64,000 nucleotides of DNA from DUML01 sp050949905 (GTDB lineage Bacteria > Bacillota > Desulfitobacteriia > Desulfitobacteriales > Syntrophobotulaceae). Positions within the stretch are counted from its first letter, which is position 1. Each line of letters begins with the position of its first letter. Location: contig JBMNGP010000003.1 of the NCBI GenBank assembly GCA_050949905.1, forward strand, positions 186,001 through 250,000. Reading direction: 5' to 3'. Positions 8,383 through 16,901 of this stretch are shown piece after piece. The notes under the pieces are model-generated. The model was given only the letters and a program-made list of their open reading frames with translations. It had not been told where the DNA came from and searched no databases. Both the position numbers and the translations under genes were made by a program.

Positions 8383-9954
8383 GTGGCGGTAAGTAGGAAT
8401 GTAACAGTGATTCCAGCAATTAAACGAGTCGGAAATAATAAAAATAGTGAAAGCAAACCCAAAATTCGAGTGGCTGCTTACTGCCGTGTTTCAACGGATA
8501 GTGAGGAGCAGGCTTCGAGCTATGACATTCAGATTGAGCATTATACAAATTATATTAAGAAGAACAAGGAATGGGAATTGGCAGGGATTTTTGCGGATGA
8601 CGGTATCACAGGTACAAATACCAAAAAGCGTGATGAATTCAACCGCATGATTGAAGAGTGCATGGCAGGCAATATTGACATGATCATCACAAAATCCATA
8701 AGCCGATTTGCCAGAAACACGTTGGACTGCCTTAAATACATCCGTCAGTTAAAGGATAAAAACATCGCTGTGTTCTTCGAGAAAGAGAATATCAACACCA
8801 TGGATTCCAAGGGTGAAGTCCTGCTGACCATTATGGCATCCCTTGCCCAACAGGAAAGCCAGTCCTTAAGCCAAAACGTTAAGCTGGGTATTCAGTATCG
8901 CTATCAGCAAGGTGAAGTTCAGGTCAACCACAAGCGTTTCCTTGGATACACCAAAGATGAAAACAAGCAATTGGTGATTGACCCAGAGGGTGCTGAGGTT
9001 GTTAAACGGATTTACAGGGAGTACCTTGAGGGGGCGAGCCTTTTACAGATAGCAAGAGGACTAGAAGCAGACGGTATACTTACGGCGGCAGGCAAAGCCA
9101 AATGGAGACCTGAAACACTGAAAAAGATACTGCAGAATGAAAAATACATCGGGGATGCACTCTTGCAAAAGACTTATACGGTTGACTTCCTTTCCAAAAA
9201 GCGTGTCAAGAATAATGGTATTGTTCCCCAGTATTATGTGGAAAACAGCCATGAACCTATCATTCCCCGTGACCTTTTTATGCAGGTTCAAGAAGAGATG
9301 GTTCGAAGAGCGAATCTCCGAGGCGGTAAGGGCGGTAAAAAGCGAGTCTATAGTAGTAAATATGCCTTATCGAGTATTGTTTACTGCGGGCAATGCGGTG
9401 ATATTTACCGACGAGTACACTGGAATAACCGAGGTTACAAGTCTATTGTTTGGAGATGCGTCAGCCGTTTAGAGGAAAAAGGATCTGAATGTACGGCCCC
9501 TACCATAAACGAGGAAACATTGCAGACAGCAGTGGTCAAGGCTATTAACGAACTTTTGGCTAACAAAGAGCCTTTCCTCTCAACGTTACAGAAAAACATA
9601 GCTACCGTACTTAATGAAAAAAATGATAATGCCACCGATGATATTGATAGAAAATTGGAAGAATTACAACAACAGCTCCTTATACAAGCAAAATCCAAGA
9701 ATGACTATGAAGATGTGGCTGATGAAATTTATCGACTTCGGGAGTTAAAGCAAAATGCACTTGTAGAGAATGCAGAGCGAGAAGGGAAAAGGCAACGAAT
9801 AGCTGAAATGACTGATTTCTTTAATGAGCAATCCTGCGAGTTAGAGGAATATGATGAGCAGTTAGTAAGGAGGCTTATTGAAAAAGTTACGATTCACGAT
9901 GGCAGGGTTGAAGTGGAATTTAAGTCAGGCATTAGTATAGACATTGAAAATTGA
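8383..9954 (+). CDS. Large serine recombinase (site-specific integrase), intact
   Basis: A 523-residue recombinase. The resolvase domain holds VAAYCRVSTDSEEQ (catalytic Ser about residue 37) and ITKSISRFARNTLDC. The Recombinase domain follows (FLGYTKDENKQLVIDPEGAEVV), then a zinc ribbon (CGQCGDIYRR ... WRCVSR ... C) and a coiled coil (IDRKLEELQQQLLIQ). It uses a GTG start three bases after the split upstream gene. It is the only full-length recombinase of the three-gene module and probably performs integration of the prophage-like element. A terminator follows. Confidence 0.9.
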   Translation: MAVSRNVTVIPAIKRVGNNKNSESKPKIRVAAYCRVSTDSEEQASSYDIQIEHYTNYIKKNKEWELAGIFADDGITGTNTKKRDEFNRMIEECMAGNIDMIITKSISRFARNTLDCLKYIRQLKDKNIAVFFEKENINTMDSKGEVLLTIMASLAQQESQSLSQNVKLGIQYRYQQGEVQVNHKRFLGYTKDENKQLVIDPEGAEVVKRIYREYLEGASLLQIARGLEADGILTAAGKAKWRPETLKKILQNEKYIGDALLQKTYTVDFLSKKRVKNNGIVPQYYVENSHEPIIPRDLFMQVQEEMVRRANLRGGKGGKKRVYSSKYALSSIVYCGQCGDIYRRVHWNNRGYKSIVWRCVSRLEEKGSECTAPTINEETLQTAVVKAINELLANKEPFLSTLQKNIATVLNEKNDNATDDIDRKLEELQQQLLIQAKSKNDYEDVADEIYRLRELKQNALVENAEREGKRQRIAEMTDFFNEQSCELEEYDEQLVRRLIEKVTIHDGRVEVEFKSGISIDIEN

Positions 9955-9976
9955 ATAGAAATAGTTATTAGAATCT

Positions 9977-10004
9977 AACACCTTGCTGAAATGCAGGGTG
10001 TTTT
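9977..10004 (+). terminator. Terminator after the recombinase module
   Basis: AACACCTTGC / GCAGGGTGTT with a short loop and a TTTT tail. It separates the recombinase transcript from the following cassette. An attachment site may lie around here but no repeat was identified. Confidence 0.6.
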
Positions 10005-10024
10005 CATGTTTCTTTCGATGAGTC

Positions 10025-10074
10025 AATACAAATTAGTTTATTAGTATTTACAAAATACAAATTAGTGATATAAT
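10025..10074 (+). promoter_or_regulatory. Promoter with a 13-bp direct repeat before the four-gene cassette
   Basis: TTTACA (10047-10052), a 16-base spacer and TATAAT (10069-10074) make a good sigma-A promoter. AATACAAATTAGT occurs twice (10025-10037 and 10054-10066), 29 bases apart, with the second copy between the -35 and -10 boxes. These are good candidates for an operator bound by the first gene product, whose N-terminus resembles a ribbon-helix-helix protein. Confidence 0.6.
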
Positions 10075-10106
10075 TCTTTATAGTGTAAATAGTGGAGGTG
10101 TAAACG

Positions 10107-10619
10107 GTGAATAAGAGTGTGACCTTTACGGTTGATGCGGATGTGTACGAGAAATTCTGCATCGCATTAAATTTAACAAATGAAACACAAAACACCGCAG
10201 TGGAAAGCTGTATGCGTTGGTATATTGCAAAAACTTTTGAAAAAGCATCACAAGCCTATAACCCAAAAACAGTAGCAAGACAGAATGAGGATGCAAACAA
10301 GGATTTTTACGGAAAAGCAAATCAACGAATCCCAGTATGGGCTGTTAAGCCGAATCAATATAATCACAAGATCATCCGTGCTTATTTCAAGGCAGTTGCT
10401 ACCACAGGTCGTGCTACCATAGATATGATGGAACGCTTATGCAGTGATGAAAACAACCCAGAACTGTACGTGCCGACTTTTAAGAATAATTACTCACAGA
10501 TGAAGTTGGATGGACCTAAGAGCCACGGTAAAGTATTTGAGGATGACGGAGAAACAGTAACGATTTGGCACGAGGTAGAAGATACACTGATGAAATACAA
10601 ATCGAGTTTTTGTGATTAA
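10107..10619 (+). CDS. Uncharacterised protein with possible ribbon-helix-helix N-terminus
   Basis: A 170-residue protein not recognised as a named family. The start (VTFTVDADVYEKFCIALNLT, then NTAVESCMRWYIAK) has the strand-helix-helix look of Arc/MetJ-type DNA-binding proteins. The middle (IPVWAVKPNQYNHKIIRAYF) resembles segments seen in replication or DNA-binding proteins of clostridial mobile elements. It uses a GTG start with GGAGG upstream. It is the first gene of a four-gene same-strand cassette and lies just beyond a promoter carrying two direct repeats, so autoregulation is a reasonable guess. Confidence 0.65.
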   Translation: MNKSVTFTVDADVYEKFCIALNLTNETQNTAVESCMRWYIAKTFEKASQAYNPKTVARQNEDANKDFYGKANQRIPVWAVKPNQYNHKIIRAYFKAVATTGRATIDMMERLCSDENNPELYVPTFKNNYSQMKLDGPKSHGKVFEDDGETVTIWHEVEDTLMKYKSSFCD

Positions 10620-10665
10620 ATGAGTAAATTCATTCTTTAATTTAATAAGATAGGAGGATAACATA

Positions 10666-11163
10666 ATGAATCAACTAACAGAACGAGAAGTTTTACAACA
10701 ATTGAATATTCCGGATTTTCGGCATATTACAAAAGATAAAATTATGACTTTTGCATCCATGCTGCAGAATATGGAGCCAGAAGTTGCAAAGAAAGCGTTA
10801 GAGCAATTCCCAGAGTTTGCAAAAATGGCTTTGGAAGTGCTGAAAGATTATAGAAGTGTCATGGAAAAAACACTGGATGGAAATTCAGCGAGTAGCAAGC
10901 AGTGCTATGACATATACAATGAAGTCATTGATGCCTTAAAGACTTGTTTGGCGAAGGGTGACTTGCCTTTCGAGGAGAAAAAATATTACATCGAAAAAAT
11001 GATGGAAATTGCAAAAATGGCCGAAAGTAAGGATACAGAAAACAAAGGATTTAACTGGAGAATGATTTCGTTAGGCACATTGGCAGTCTTTACAGTTGTT
11101 GGTATAGGCGCAAGCATTCTTGGTGGTAACACTAATATTAAGTTGCCAAAACCAAAGCTATGA
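10666..11163 (+). CDS. Uncharacterised helical protein with C-terminal membrane anchor
   Basis: A 165-residue protein, unrecognised. The N-terminal two thirds are helical and charged (KIMTFASMLQNMEPEVAKKAL, EFAKMALEVLKDYRSVMEK). One hydrophobic segment near 126-148 (MISLGTLAVFTVVGIGASIL) precedes a short basic tail KLPKPKL. This suggests a cytoplasmic helical domain tethered to the membrane by a tail anchor. It has a clear AGGAGG ribosome site. It sits between the putative DNA-binding gene and another unknown gene. Confidence 0.6.
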   Translation: MNQLTEREVLQQLNIPDFRHITKDKIMTFASMLQNMEPEVAKKALEQFPEFAKMALEVLKDYRSVMEKTLDGNSASSKQCYDIYNEVIDALKTCLAKGDLPFEEKKYYIEKMMEIAKMAESKDTENKGFNWRMISLGTLAVFTVVGIGASILGGNTNIKLPKPKL

Positions 11164-11182
11164 TTAGAAGAAGGGTAGTTAT

Positions 11183-12001
11183 ATGTATGATTTTGACTTA
11201 AGAACTCCTGATAGTGCGTATGATTTTTTGCTTACTTTCTTCAATATGTCTGGAGAAGAATATATTGAAGAGATTATTATCAATAGTGGAAACGATTTTG
11301 AGAAATTTTGGTATCGCAATGCAGCAAAGGTAAATGACATCAATATAGATAATATCAGAGTATGGGGATTTCATGTTGTAGGTTCTTTAGATGAATGCGG
11401 AGAAATTCGTAGACACGGCTTAAGGAATCTCCAAAAGGTTTTAGCTGAAGATACTCTATTTAGCAGAATGCTAAAATCCAATGGTGTATTATTTGATGTG
11501 GAAAGACGTCTGTTGTTCTATAAAGGTAAAGAGTACAATGTTGATTACGAATGGTATAGGCAAAATAACTATACAATGCCTCCAGAGAAATATCTTGAAC
11601 CGATTGCACATCGAATATATTACGACTACTGTGTTAATGGGTTTATGATGAATGACGATATTTTTTCATATGGAACTAATATTCATAAAAGGCCAGAATT
11701 TTTAATGAAACTTTCCGCTGCTTTTCCAGAGTTGAAAAAGATGGAGGATGAATGGGCTAAACGTAGCAAAAGCTATAAAGTTAATTTTTATGCAACAATA
11801 AATCAAATCCATCGCTTTAATTTTGACTTAAATGAAACACAAGAAGAACTAACGGACGAAGAAATTATGCTTATAAAACGGTGGATGGTAAGTCATGCGA
11901 TTGATCGAGCTTATAATAATTTACTTTCTGAAGTGTTCTTATATGTAAAAGACGAAATAGATATTCCCCCTGTGCAAATAACCAGTTGTGAGGAAATATA
12001 A
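11183..12001 (+). CDS. Uncharacterised 272-residue protein
   Basis: Not recognised. The segment WGFHVVGSLDECGEIRRHGL followed by RNLQKVL, and then FLFDVERRLL-type text, recalls proteins in which a His-x-x-x-Ser-x-x-x-Cys loop is followed by a 'GL.NL' motif. ADP-ribosyltransferase-like folds can look like this, but the evidence is only a resemblance. No membrane segment is visible and the protein is acidic overall. It starts 19 bases after the previous stop with AAGAAGGG upstream, so it is very likely cotranscribed. Confidence 0.55.
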   Translation: MYDFDLRTPDSAYDFLLTFFNMSGEEYIEEIIINSGNDFEKFWYRNAAKVNDINIDNIRVWGFHVVGSLDECGEIRRHGLRNLQKVLAEDTLFSRMLKSNGVLFDVERRLLFYKGKEYNVDYEWYRQNNYTMPPEKYLEPIAHRIYYDYCVNGFMMNDDIFSYGTNIHKRPEFLMKLSAAFPELKKMEDEWAKRSKSYKVNFYATINQIHRFNFDLNETQEELTDEEIMLIKRWMVSHAIDRAYNNLLSEVFLYVKDEIDIPPVQITSCEEI

Positions 12002-12088
12002 TCTTTTGGGTTTGGATGCCTACTAGATTCACTACTATAAAAAGTCACAGTGGTTAAAAGTATATTTGAGAAATGAGGGTAATAAATA

Positions 12089-13156
12089 ATGAAAATAGGT
12101 AGAAATGATCCTTGCCCATGTGGTAGCGGAAAAAAATATAAAAAATGTTGTCTAGGAAAGGCTGATGATGTTTACTATTCAAATCCGCTTAATCTTTTGG
12201 ATACCTATAAAAAATTGCGGAAAGAATCGAGAATTAGGCAGTGTCTGCATCCTAATTCATATGAATGCTCCGAAAAAATAATCGGGGCACATTCAATTCA
12301 AAACAATAAAATAATCAAGCGTTTATCTTCTAATGGTATAGTGTATATGCCTTGTCCAAAATCGGACAATCCATTTGCACCAATGACTTTGTACGGGAGA
12401 AAAGAAGCAACTGTATTTACTGGTTTTTGTGGATATCACGATAAGACAGTATTCCAACCTATCGAGGATAGAATGTTTGATAAAAGCATACAGCATATTT
12501 TCCTCTATACATATAGATGTTTTGCCGTTGAGTATCATAAAAAACAAGAAGTTGTTAATATGGAAAGGAACATGTTTAAAATAAAGCCATCATTAGCAGA
12601 TATGCCAGATGAAGATAATCCATATCGTGGAATGCATATGGCAATTGATGATCTTCAGAATGTTAAAAGAATTTTTGATACAGCTTTATTAACCGGCAAT
12701 TATGATGTGCTTTCTAGTGTTGTATGGGAGTTTGATCAACCAGTTAAGTTTGCTGGTACTGGCTTTGAAGCAATGACACATGATTTAGAAGGAAACAAAA
12801 TACAAGATTTATTAAATCCTAATGTTTTGGCAAAACATATTTTTGTAATGGTATTTCCAGAAGGAGAGAAAACATATTGCATTATATCTTGGCTTAAGGA
12901 AAATGATGAATTATTTGCAAGGTATAAACAGCAACTCCTGAGTCTATCCGAAGAAAAGCAAAAAATATATATCAATAATTTGTTACCCATGATTAGTGAA
13001 AATATTGTTGTAAACCCTGAAGCATGGGATAATTGGGAAGAATACAAACGTAATGAATTCGGTGCAATAGAGTTTGGAATAGCAACTTTGTTTGAAGCTG
13101 AAGGAGACTACTGGGATAGACTCGAACCACCTGTTTATGATTTGTTTGATTTGTAA
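12089..13156 (+). CDS. SEC-C motif protein, possible defence-related zinc protein
   Basis: A 355-residue protein with an N-terminal SEC-C zinc motif (RNDPCPCGSGKKYKKCC). A second likely metal site is formed by C..H motifs: AHSIQNNKIIKRL and GFCGYHDKTVF. The rest, including FARYKQQLLSLSEEKQKIY, is helical. SEC-C is a small zinc-binding module found at protein ends; the larger domain is not one I can name. It is the last gene of the 10107-13156 cassette, with GAGGG upstream. No terminator is visible before the repeat region at 13198. Confidence 0.65.
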   Translation: MKIGRNDPCPCGSGKKYKKCCLGKADDVYYSNPLNLLDTYKKLRKESRIRQCLHPNSYECSEKIIGAHSIQNNKIIKRLSSNGIVYMPCPKSDNPFAPMTLYGRKEATVFTGFCGYHDKTVFQPIEDRMFDKSIQHIFLYTYRCFAVEYHKKQEVVNMERNMFKIKPSLADMPDEDNPYRGMHMAIDDLQNVKRIFDTALLTGNYDVLSSVVWEFDQPVKFAGTGFEAMTHDLEGNKIQDLLNPNVLAKHIFVMVFPEGEKTYCIISWLKENDELFARYKQQLLSLSEEKQKIYINNLLPMISENIVVNPEAWDNWEEYKRNEFGAIEFGIATLFEAEGDYWDRLEPPVYDLFDL

Positions 13157-13197
13157 AAAATTATTGAAATTCTATCTAACTAGCAGACTATAGCTGG

Positions 13198-13250
13198 TTG
13201 ACATGTTCCCGTCTACCGATAGTGGCAAAAATGCAGTGGATATGTTTCCG
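13198..13250 (+). repeat. Two forward copies of the transposon-end motif
   Basis: TTGACATGTTCCCG (13198-13211) and TGGATATGTTTCCG (13237-13250), with AAAAATGCA between them. The same two variants, also with an AAAAATGCA segment between them, occur near 23263-23326 in the same orientation. They may be transposase-binding sites. Because the orientation matches the right edge rather than mirroring it, they may belong to another element copy. Confidence 0.55.
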
Positions 13251-13441
13251 AGAACGGACATACTCAAATGACATTCGTTCTATCCACTCGAGCCATGTTG
13301 AGTGCGTCACATTGATGTCAAGGGTTGATAAATAGTAGGACTTAAAAAGGCTGTAAATAAAGGATTTCCAGACATTAAAATGTACTCTCGGCTGTTCTGC
13401 CTGAGGTGATAATGGCTGGAAACCCTTATTTTTATTGTTTG

Positions 13442-13455
13442 CGGGAACATATCAA
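13442..13455 (-). repeat. Reverse copy of the transposon-end motif
   Basis: CGGGAACATATCAA reads TTGATATGTTCCCG on the minus strand, the mirror orientation of the copies at 23263-23326. It is the best candidate for the true left end of the element whose right end lies near 23326. Confidence 0.5.
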
Positions 13456-13748
13456 CCGTCTCGAAAATTAATAGTTGAGTTACCAGATTAGATAACCCCC
13501 TTTTTTACAGGGGGTTGAGGATGCAGGATGGATGTGAAATATCCTTAGATAACCAGTATCCTATCGGGAGTATCACTAAAGTCGAATGCTTAGTTGTTTC
13601 TGCTAGCCCAAAATAACCGAAAGCTGACGGTGTTGCCTGTCCTGAACTTGCTGGATATAATGACCATATTCAAGAAAAGGAAAAAGGATGTCTCTGCTCA
13701 GCGTGATCTGTTACCAGCAGACCACCAAAGACATCCCTTGGTCATTGT

Positions 13749-14316
13749 ATGGTCATTGTAACAAATTACGAGTTAATTGAAAATCCTCAAACCGGTTTTT
13801 TTATGTTCGGTGTACAGAATTAATTCCTTGTCCTTGTTGCGACAGCGATCTTAAGGTCATTGGAAGCCGTAAGCGTAAGTTTAAGGTTACCGGTGAAGAG
13901 ACGAGAATCTTAATTATTCGAAGGCTTCGTTGTAAAGCGTGCAAAAGAATCCATCATGAACTGCCAGACTGTTTGGTTCCTTACAAACGCTACTCTTCCT
14001 TAAGCATTGAGCAGGTTCTTACTGAAACGCCGTTGCCGCCGGATTTAGCCGCAGATGAAGTCACGTTGTATCGCTTAAAGAGATGGTTTCATAGCCTGCT
14101 GCCTCATCTCCTGGGATCTTTAAGATCAATAGCTATCCGTTTGGGACAGGAACCTGTGAAAGAGCCGTCCGTCCTGAATCAGTCTGTGCACCAGAAAATC
14201 GGACATTATGTGGGAAGTGAGCCCGGTTGGCTAAAGAGAATTGTCCGACCTGTCGTTAATGCAAATTTATGGGTACATACCCGCTTCAGCCTTCTTGTCC
14301 GCAGACACTTAAGCTA
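13749..14316 (+). pseudogene. DUF6431-type zinc-ribbon protein, frameshifted
   Basis: ATG 13749 gives MVIVTNYELIENPQTGFF and then a stop about 80 bases in. A second frame carries PCPCCDSDLKVIGSRKRK, RRLRCKACKRIHHELPDCLV and PYKRYSSLSIEQVL, ending at 14316. Together they match the DUF6431 layout: a four-cysteine zinc ribbon followed by a helical domain, usually encoded just before a DDE transposase and an ExeA-type ATPase. At least one frameshift lies between about 13800 and 13826. The downstream 114-residue reading frame alone lacks the zinc ribbon. Confidence 0.7.
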
Positions 14317-14353
14317 GACTTGGAAGAAAAGCCTAGAGAGGAAGTGTTTTGCA

Positions 14354-15527
14354 ATGAGAGATCAAAAGAGAGCGGAGAAAATTGCCGAAAAACGTGTAGA
14401 ACTTATCCTGCCCTTACTGGAAAAGGGCTTAGATCTGGCTTTAGCGCGGGAAAGGAAAGTACGTATTTGTCAAGAATACGGGATATCTGAAAGAACGCTC
14501 AGACGATACCTAGCCGAGTACCGGGAAAAAGGATTTATGGGTTTAAAGCCTAAAGGTAAAGGAAGATGTGAGTCCAAAGCAATTTCTGCGGAATTATTGG
14601 AACAAGCTATACTCTTACGCCGGGAAGTACCCAGCCGTAGCGTTGCCCAAATCATCCAAATCTTAGAATGGGAAGGCAAAGCAAAACCTGGTGAAATCAA
14701 GCGTTCTACCTTGCAAGAGAAACTCTCTGGGCGGGGTTACAGTAGCCGGCAAATGCGGATGTATACGGATAATGGTGTTGCAGCCAGAAGATTTCAGCAA
14801 CGCTACCGCAATCAACTGATCCATTCAGACATAAAATACGGTCCATATCTGCCGATTGGCCCGGGCGGCACCAAGAAACAAGTTTTTCTGGTCACCTTTT
14901 TGGACGATGCGACCAGGTTCGTTTTGCATAGTGAGTTTTATCCTACCTTAGATCAAGCAATCGTTGAGGATTGTTTCCGTAATGTCATCCAAAAATGGGG
15001 TGCCCCGGATACACTTCTTTATTCTAGGCCTTACTCGCCCGAAGCGACCGGCAAGGTTGAAAAGTTTAACCAAACAGTTGATTCTTTCTTAAGGGAATCA
15101 GCTTTGGAAAAACCCAAAACCTTAGAAAAACTCAATGAGTTATTCCAGATCTGGCTTAGCGAATGTTACCAAAATAGACCGCACACTGCTTTAAAAGATA
15201 ACATGAGTCCGGAAGCCGCATTTAAAAGCGACAGCCAACCTTTGCGCTTTATTGAACCGAATGTTTTAGCCAATGCCTTCTTACATTGTGAAGCCCGCAA
15301 AGTGGATAAGTCCGGTTGCATTAACTTTATGAGCAAAAAATATGAAGTGGGCATAAATTTCAGTAATTGGCCAGCGTGTCGGCAAACGTCCGGGATTACC
15401 AGTTCACCTGGCAATTAGTCCGGCAGATTCGTCCAGACTGCTAAGTGCAGCCGCATTGAGGAATAAAGAAAGGCAAATCCGGCAAAACCAGGCTATCTCC
15501 TTTCGCAGCGTAGGAAAGGAGGATTAA
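14354..15527 (+). pseudogene. DDE transposase (Mu/Tn7 TnsB-like), internally deleted
   Basis: The N-terminal helix-turn-helix is clear (RICQEYGISERTLRRYLAEYREKG). The DDE core has the first Asp in LIHSDIKYGPYL and the later Glu in SPEATGKVEKFN. The text jumps from WGAPDTLLY straight to SRPYSPEATGK, so the segment holding the second catalytic Asp is missing. Near 15360 another deletion and frame change occur: VGINFSN is followed in a different frame by GQRVGKRPGLPVHLAISPAD and ends ISFRSVGKED at 15527. The transposase is therefore almost certainly dead. Confidence 0.8.
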
Positions 15528-15531
15528 AGCC

Positions 15532-16332
15532 ATGTTTGAATCTTTTTACAACTTAAAGAAAGTTCCCTTTTCCAGGGATATTCCCACTACCGATTTATAT
15601 AAATCAGCCGCTTTAGAAGAAACCCTCGGGAGGCTTGAGTACGCAGCTGAACGTAAATGGTTTGCAGTTATTACCGGAGACTGCGGGACAGGCAAAACCA
15701 CAACAATCCGCTGTTATGCTCAAACTTTAAACCCATCTAAGTTTAAAGTTTTGTATATTTCCGATTCCAAGCTGACCCCGCGCCATTTCTACAAAGGGCT
15801 TTTAGAACAATTGGGGCATGAAGCTAAGTTTTACCGGGGTGATGCCAAACGGCAGCTGCACCGGGAAGTCGAACTGATGCAAGTGGTCCACCATCAGCAA
15901 CCGGTTGTGGTTGTGGATGAAGCTCATCTTCTGGATAAAGAAATGCTGGAGGAAGTCCGGTTTCTCTTAAACATGAACATGGATGCCCAAAGTCCGATGG
16001 CTCTTATTCTGGTAGGGCAAACAGAGCTTTGGGATCGGCTGCAGATGCAATCTTACGCTGCTATTCGCCAGCGAATTGATCTGCAGTGCAAACTGAACTA
16101 TTATGACCGCTCTGAAGTAGGAGCCTATATTAAACAACATTTGACTTATGCCGGAGCCACCCAGGATATTTTTTCGGATTCAGCTATTGATGACATCTAC
16201 CGTTTTTCCAGCGGAACAGCAAGACTCGTTAATAAAGTATGTACCCATGCTCTAATGTATGGTGCGCAAAACGGTCACCGCATTATCGACGACCGGATGG
16301 TTAAACGGGTCATTGAGGGGGAACTATCATGA
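15532..16332 (+). CDS. ExeA/TniB-like AAA ATPase of the transposon
   Basis: A 266-residue ATPase beginning MFESFYNLKKVPFSRDIP, the usual start of ExeA-type transposition ATPases. Walker A is GDCGTGKTTT (about residues 48-57), Walker B is VVVVDEAHLL and sensor 1 is LILVGQTEL. Such proteins (TniB/TnsC/MuB-like) choose the target and activate the DDE transposase. It has a strong AAAGGAGG ribosome site and overlaps the next gene by four bases. It is intact although its transposase partner is broken. Confidence 0.85.
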   Translation: MFESFYNLKKVPFSRDIPTTDLYKSAALEETLGRLEYAAERKWFAVITGDCGTGKTTTIRCYAQTLNPSKFKVLYISDSKLTPRHFYKGLLEQLGHEAKFYRGDAKRQLHREVELMQVVHHQQPVVVVDEAHLLDKEMLEEVRFLLNMNMDAQSPMALILVGQTELWDRLQMQSYAAIRQRIDLQCKLNYYDRSEVGAYIKQHLTYAGATQDIFSDSAIDDIYRFSSGTARLVNKVCTHALMYGAQNGHRIIDDRMVKRVIEGELS

Positions 16333-16583
16333 ATCCTAAAAATTTAAGTCTTGAAGAATATTTTATCCGAACGGGCTTCTACGATCTGCTGCCATTGGCA
16401 ACCCAAATAGCTGAAAATCTTAGGTTTAGCCAGGAAGAGATGAGCGAAGCAGTTTGTAAAGTCTATGATAAGTTCTGCCGCTATCCGCCTACTCGAAATA
16501 GAACAGCTTGGTTCGCACTGGTTTTTAAGGAGAAACTGTATGAAGCCCGGGGGGATCTTCTTTACCTACAATCACAGAAGTGA
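16329..16583 (+). CDS. Small transposon-associated protein
   Basis: An 84-residue protein overlapping the ATPase stop (ATGA). Helical text (PLATQIAENLRFSQEEMSEAV) and a pair of aromatic-rich segments (RTAWFALVFKEKLYEARGDL) are visible. Proteins of this size follow the ATPase in related clostridial elements; the role is unknown. It is the last gene of the transposition module. Confidence 0.6.
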   Translation: MNPKNLSLEEYFIRTGFYDLLPLATQIAENLRFSQEEMSEAVCKVYDKFCRYPPTRNRTAWFALVFKEKLYEARGDLLYLQSQK

Positions 16584-16849
16584 TTTCGATGATATCCTGC
16601 CGGTTTGCTAAAGAGGCGACCGGCTTCTCTCTTAATATTTTCAAACCGGTAAGCTGACGGACTCGATATTAGGTCAGTTTATCCATCAAAGATTGGACAG
16701 CATACACTAGCTGTGTTTGGTCATTATGCGGCAGCATTAACACTACTGTATTGCGCTTAATATAAGCTTGTAGGAGCTGTTATCTTTAGTATACATATTT
16801 TAATGTAAAAATCAGCAAAATAAAAAATGCACTAATTGATGCATAAATC
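16584..16849. other. Gap between transposition genes and the toxin-antitoxin pair
   Basis: About 270 bases, AT-rich, with no convincing gene. Only the inverted repeat and promoter near its right edge stand out. Confidence 0.5.
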
Positions 16850-16878
16850 TTGACAAAAGGCATATAATATAGTATCAT
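16827..16878 (+). promoter_or_regulatory. Promoter and likely operator of the toxin-antitoxin pair
   Basis: TTGACA (16850-16855), a 17-base spacer and TATCAT (16873-16878) form a near-consensus promoter. Just upstream is the inverted repeat ATGCA/TGCAT (16827-16831 and 16840-16844), a likely binding site for the antitoxin's helix-turn-helix domain. Confidence 0.65.
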
Positions 16879-16901
16879 TGTATCACAAAAGAGGTGATGC
16901 A

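Larger units (their letters stand above)
1..9954 (+). mobile_element. Prophage-like element, right part, with serine-recombinase module
   Basis: Head genes, a lysis pair and a large serine recombinase lie in one orientation. Such recombinases usually sit at one end of clostridial prophages, so this is probably the right part of an integrated phage whose left part lies outside the window. Tail genes are absent between the head-closure gene and the holin, one recombinase is frameshifted and another gene is split by an IS21 element, so the element looks defective. The attachment site was not located; it should lie close to the end of the last recombinase. The extent is inference; the gene content is visible. 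Confidence 0.6.
13157..13748. other. Non-coding region with transposon-end-like motifs
   Basis: About 590 bases without a convincing gene. It holds three copies of the motif TKGAYATGTTYCCG (two forward, one reverse) and a loose inverted repeat, GGATGTCT (13686-13693) / AGACATCC (13729-13736), just before the DUF6431-type gene. It is best read as the left boundary of the transposon remnant, possibly with a right-end remnant of a second copy. Confidence 0.5.
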
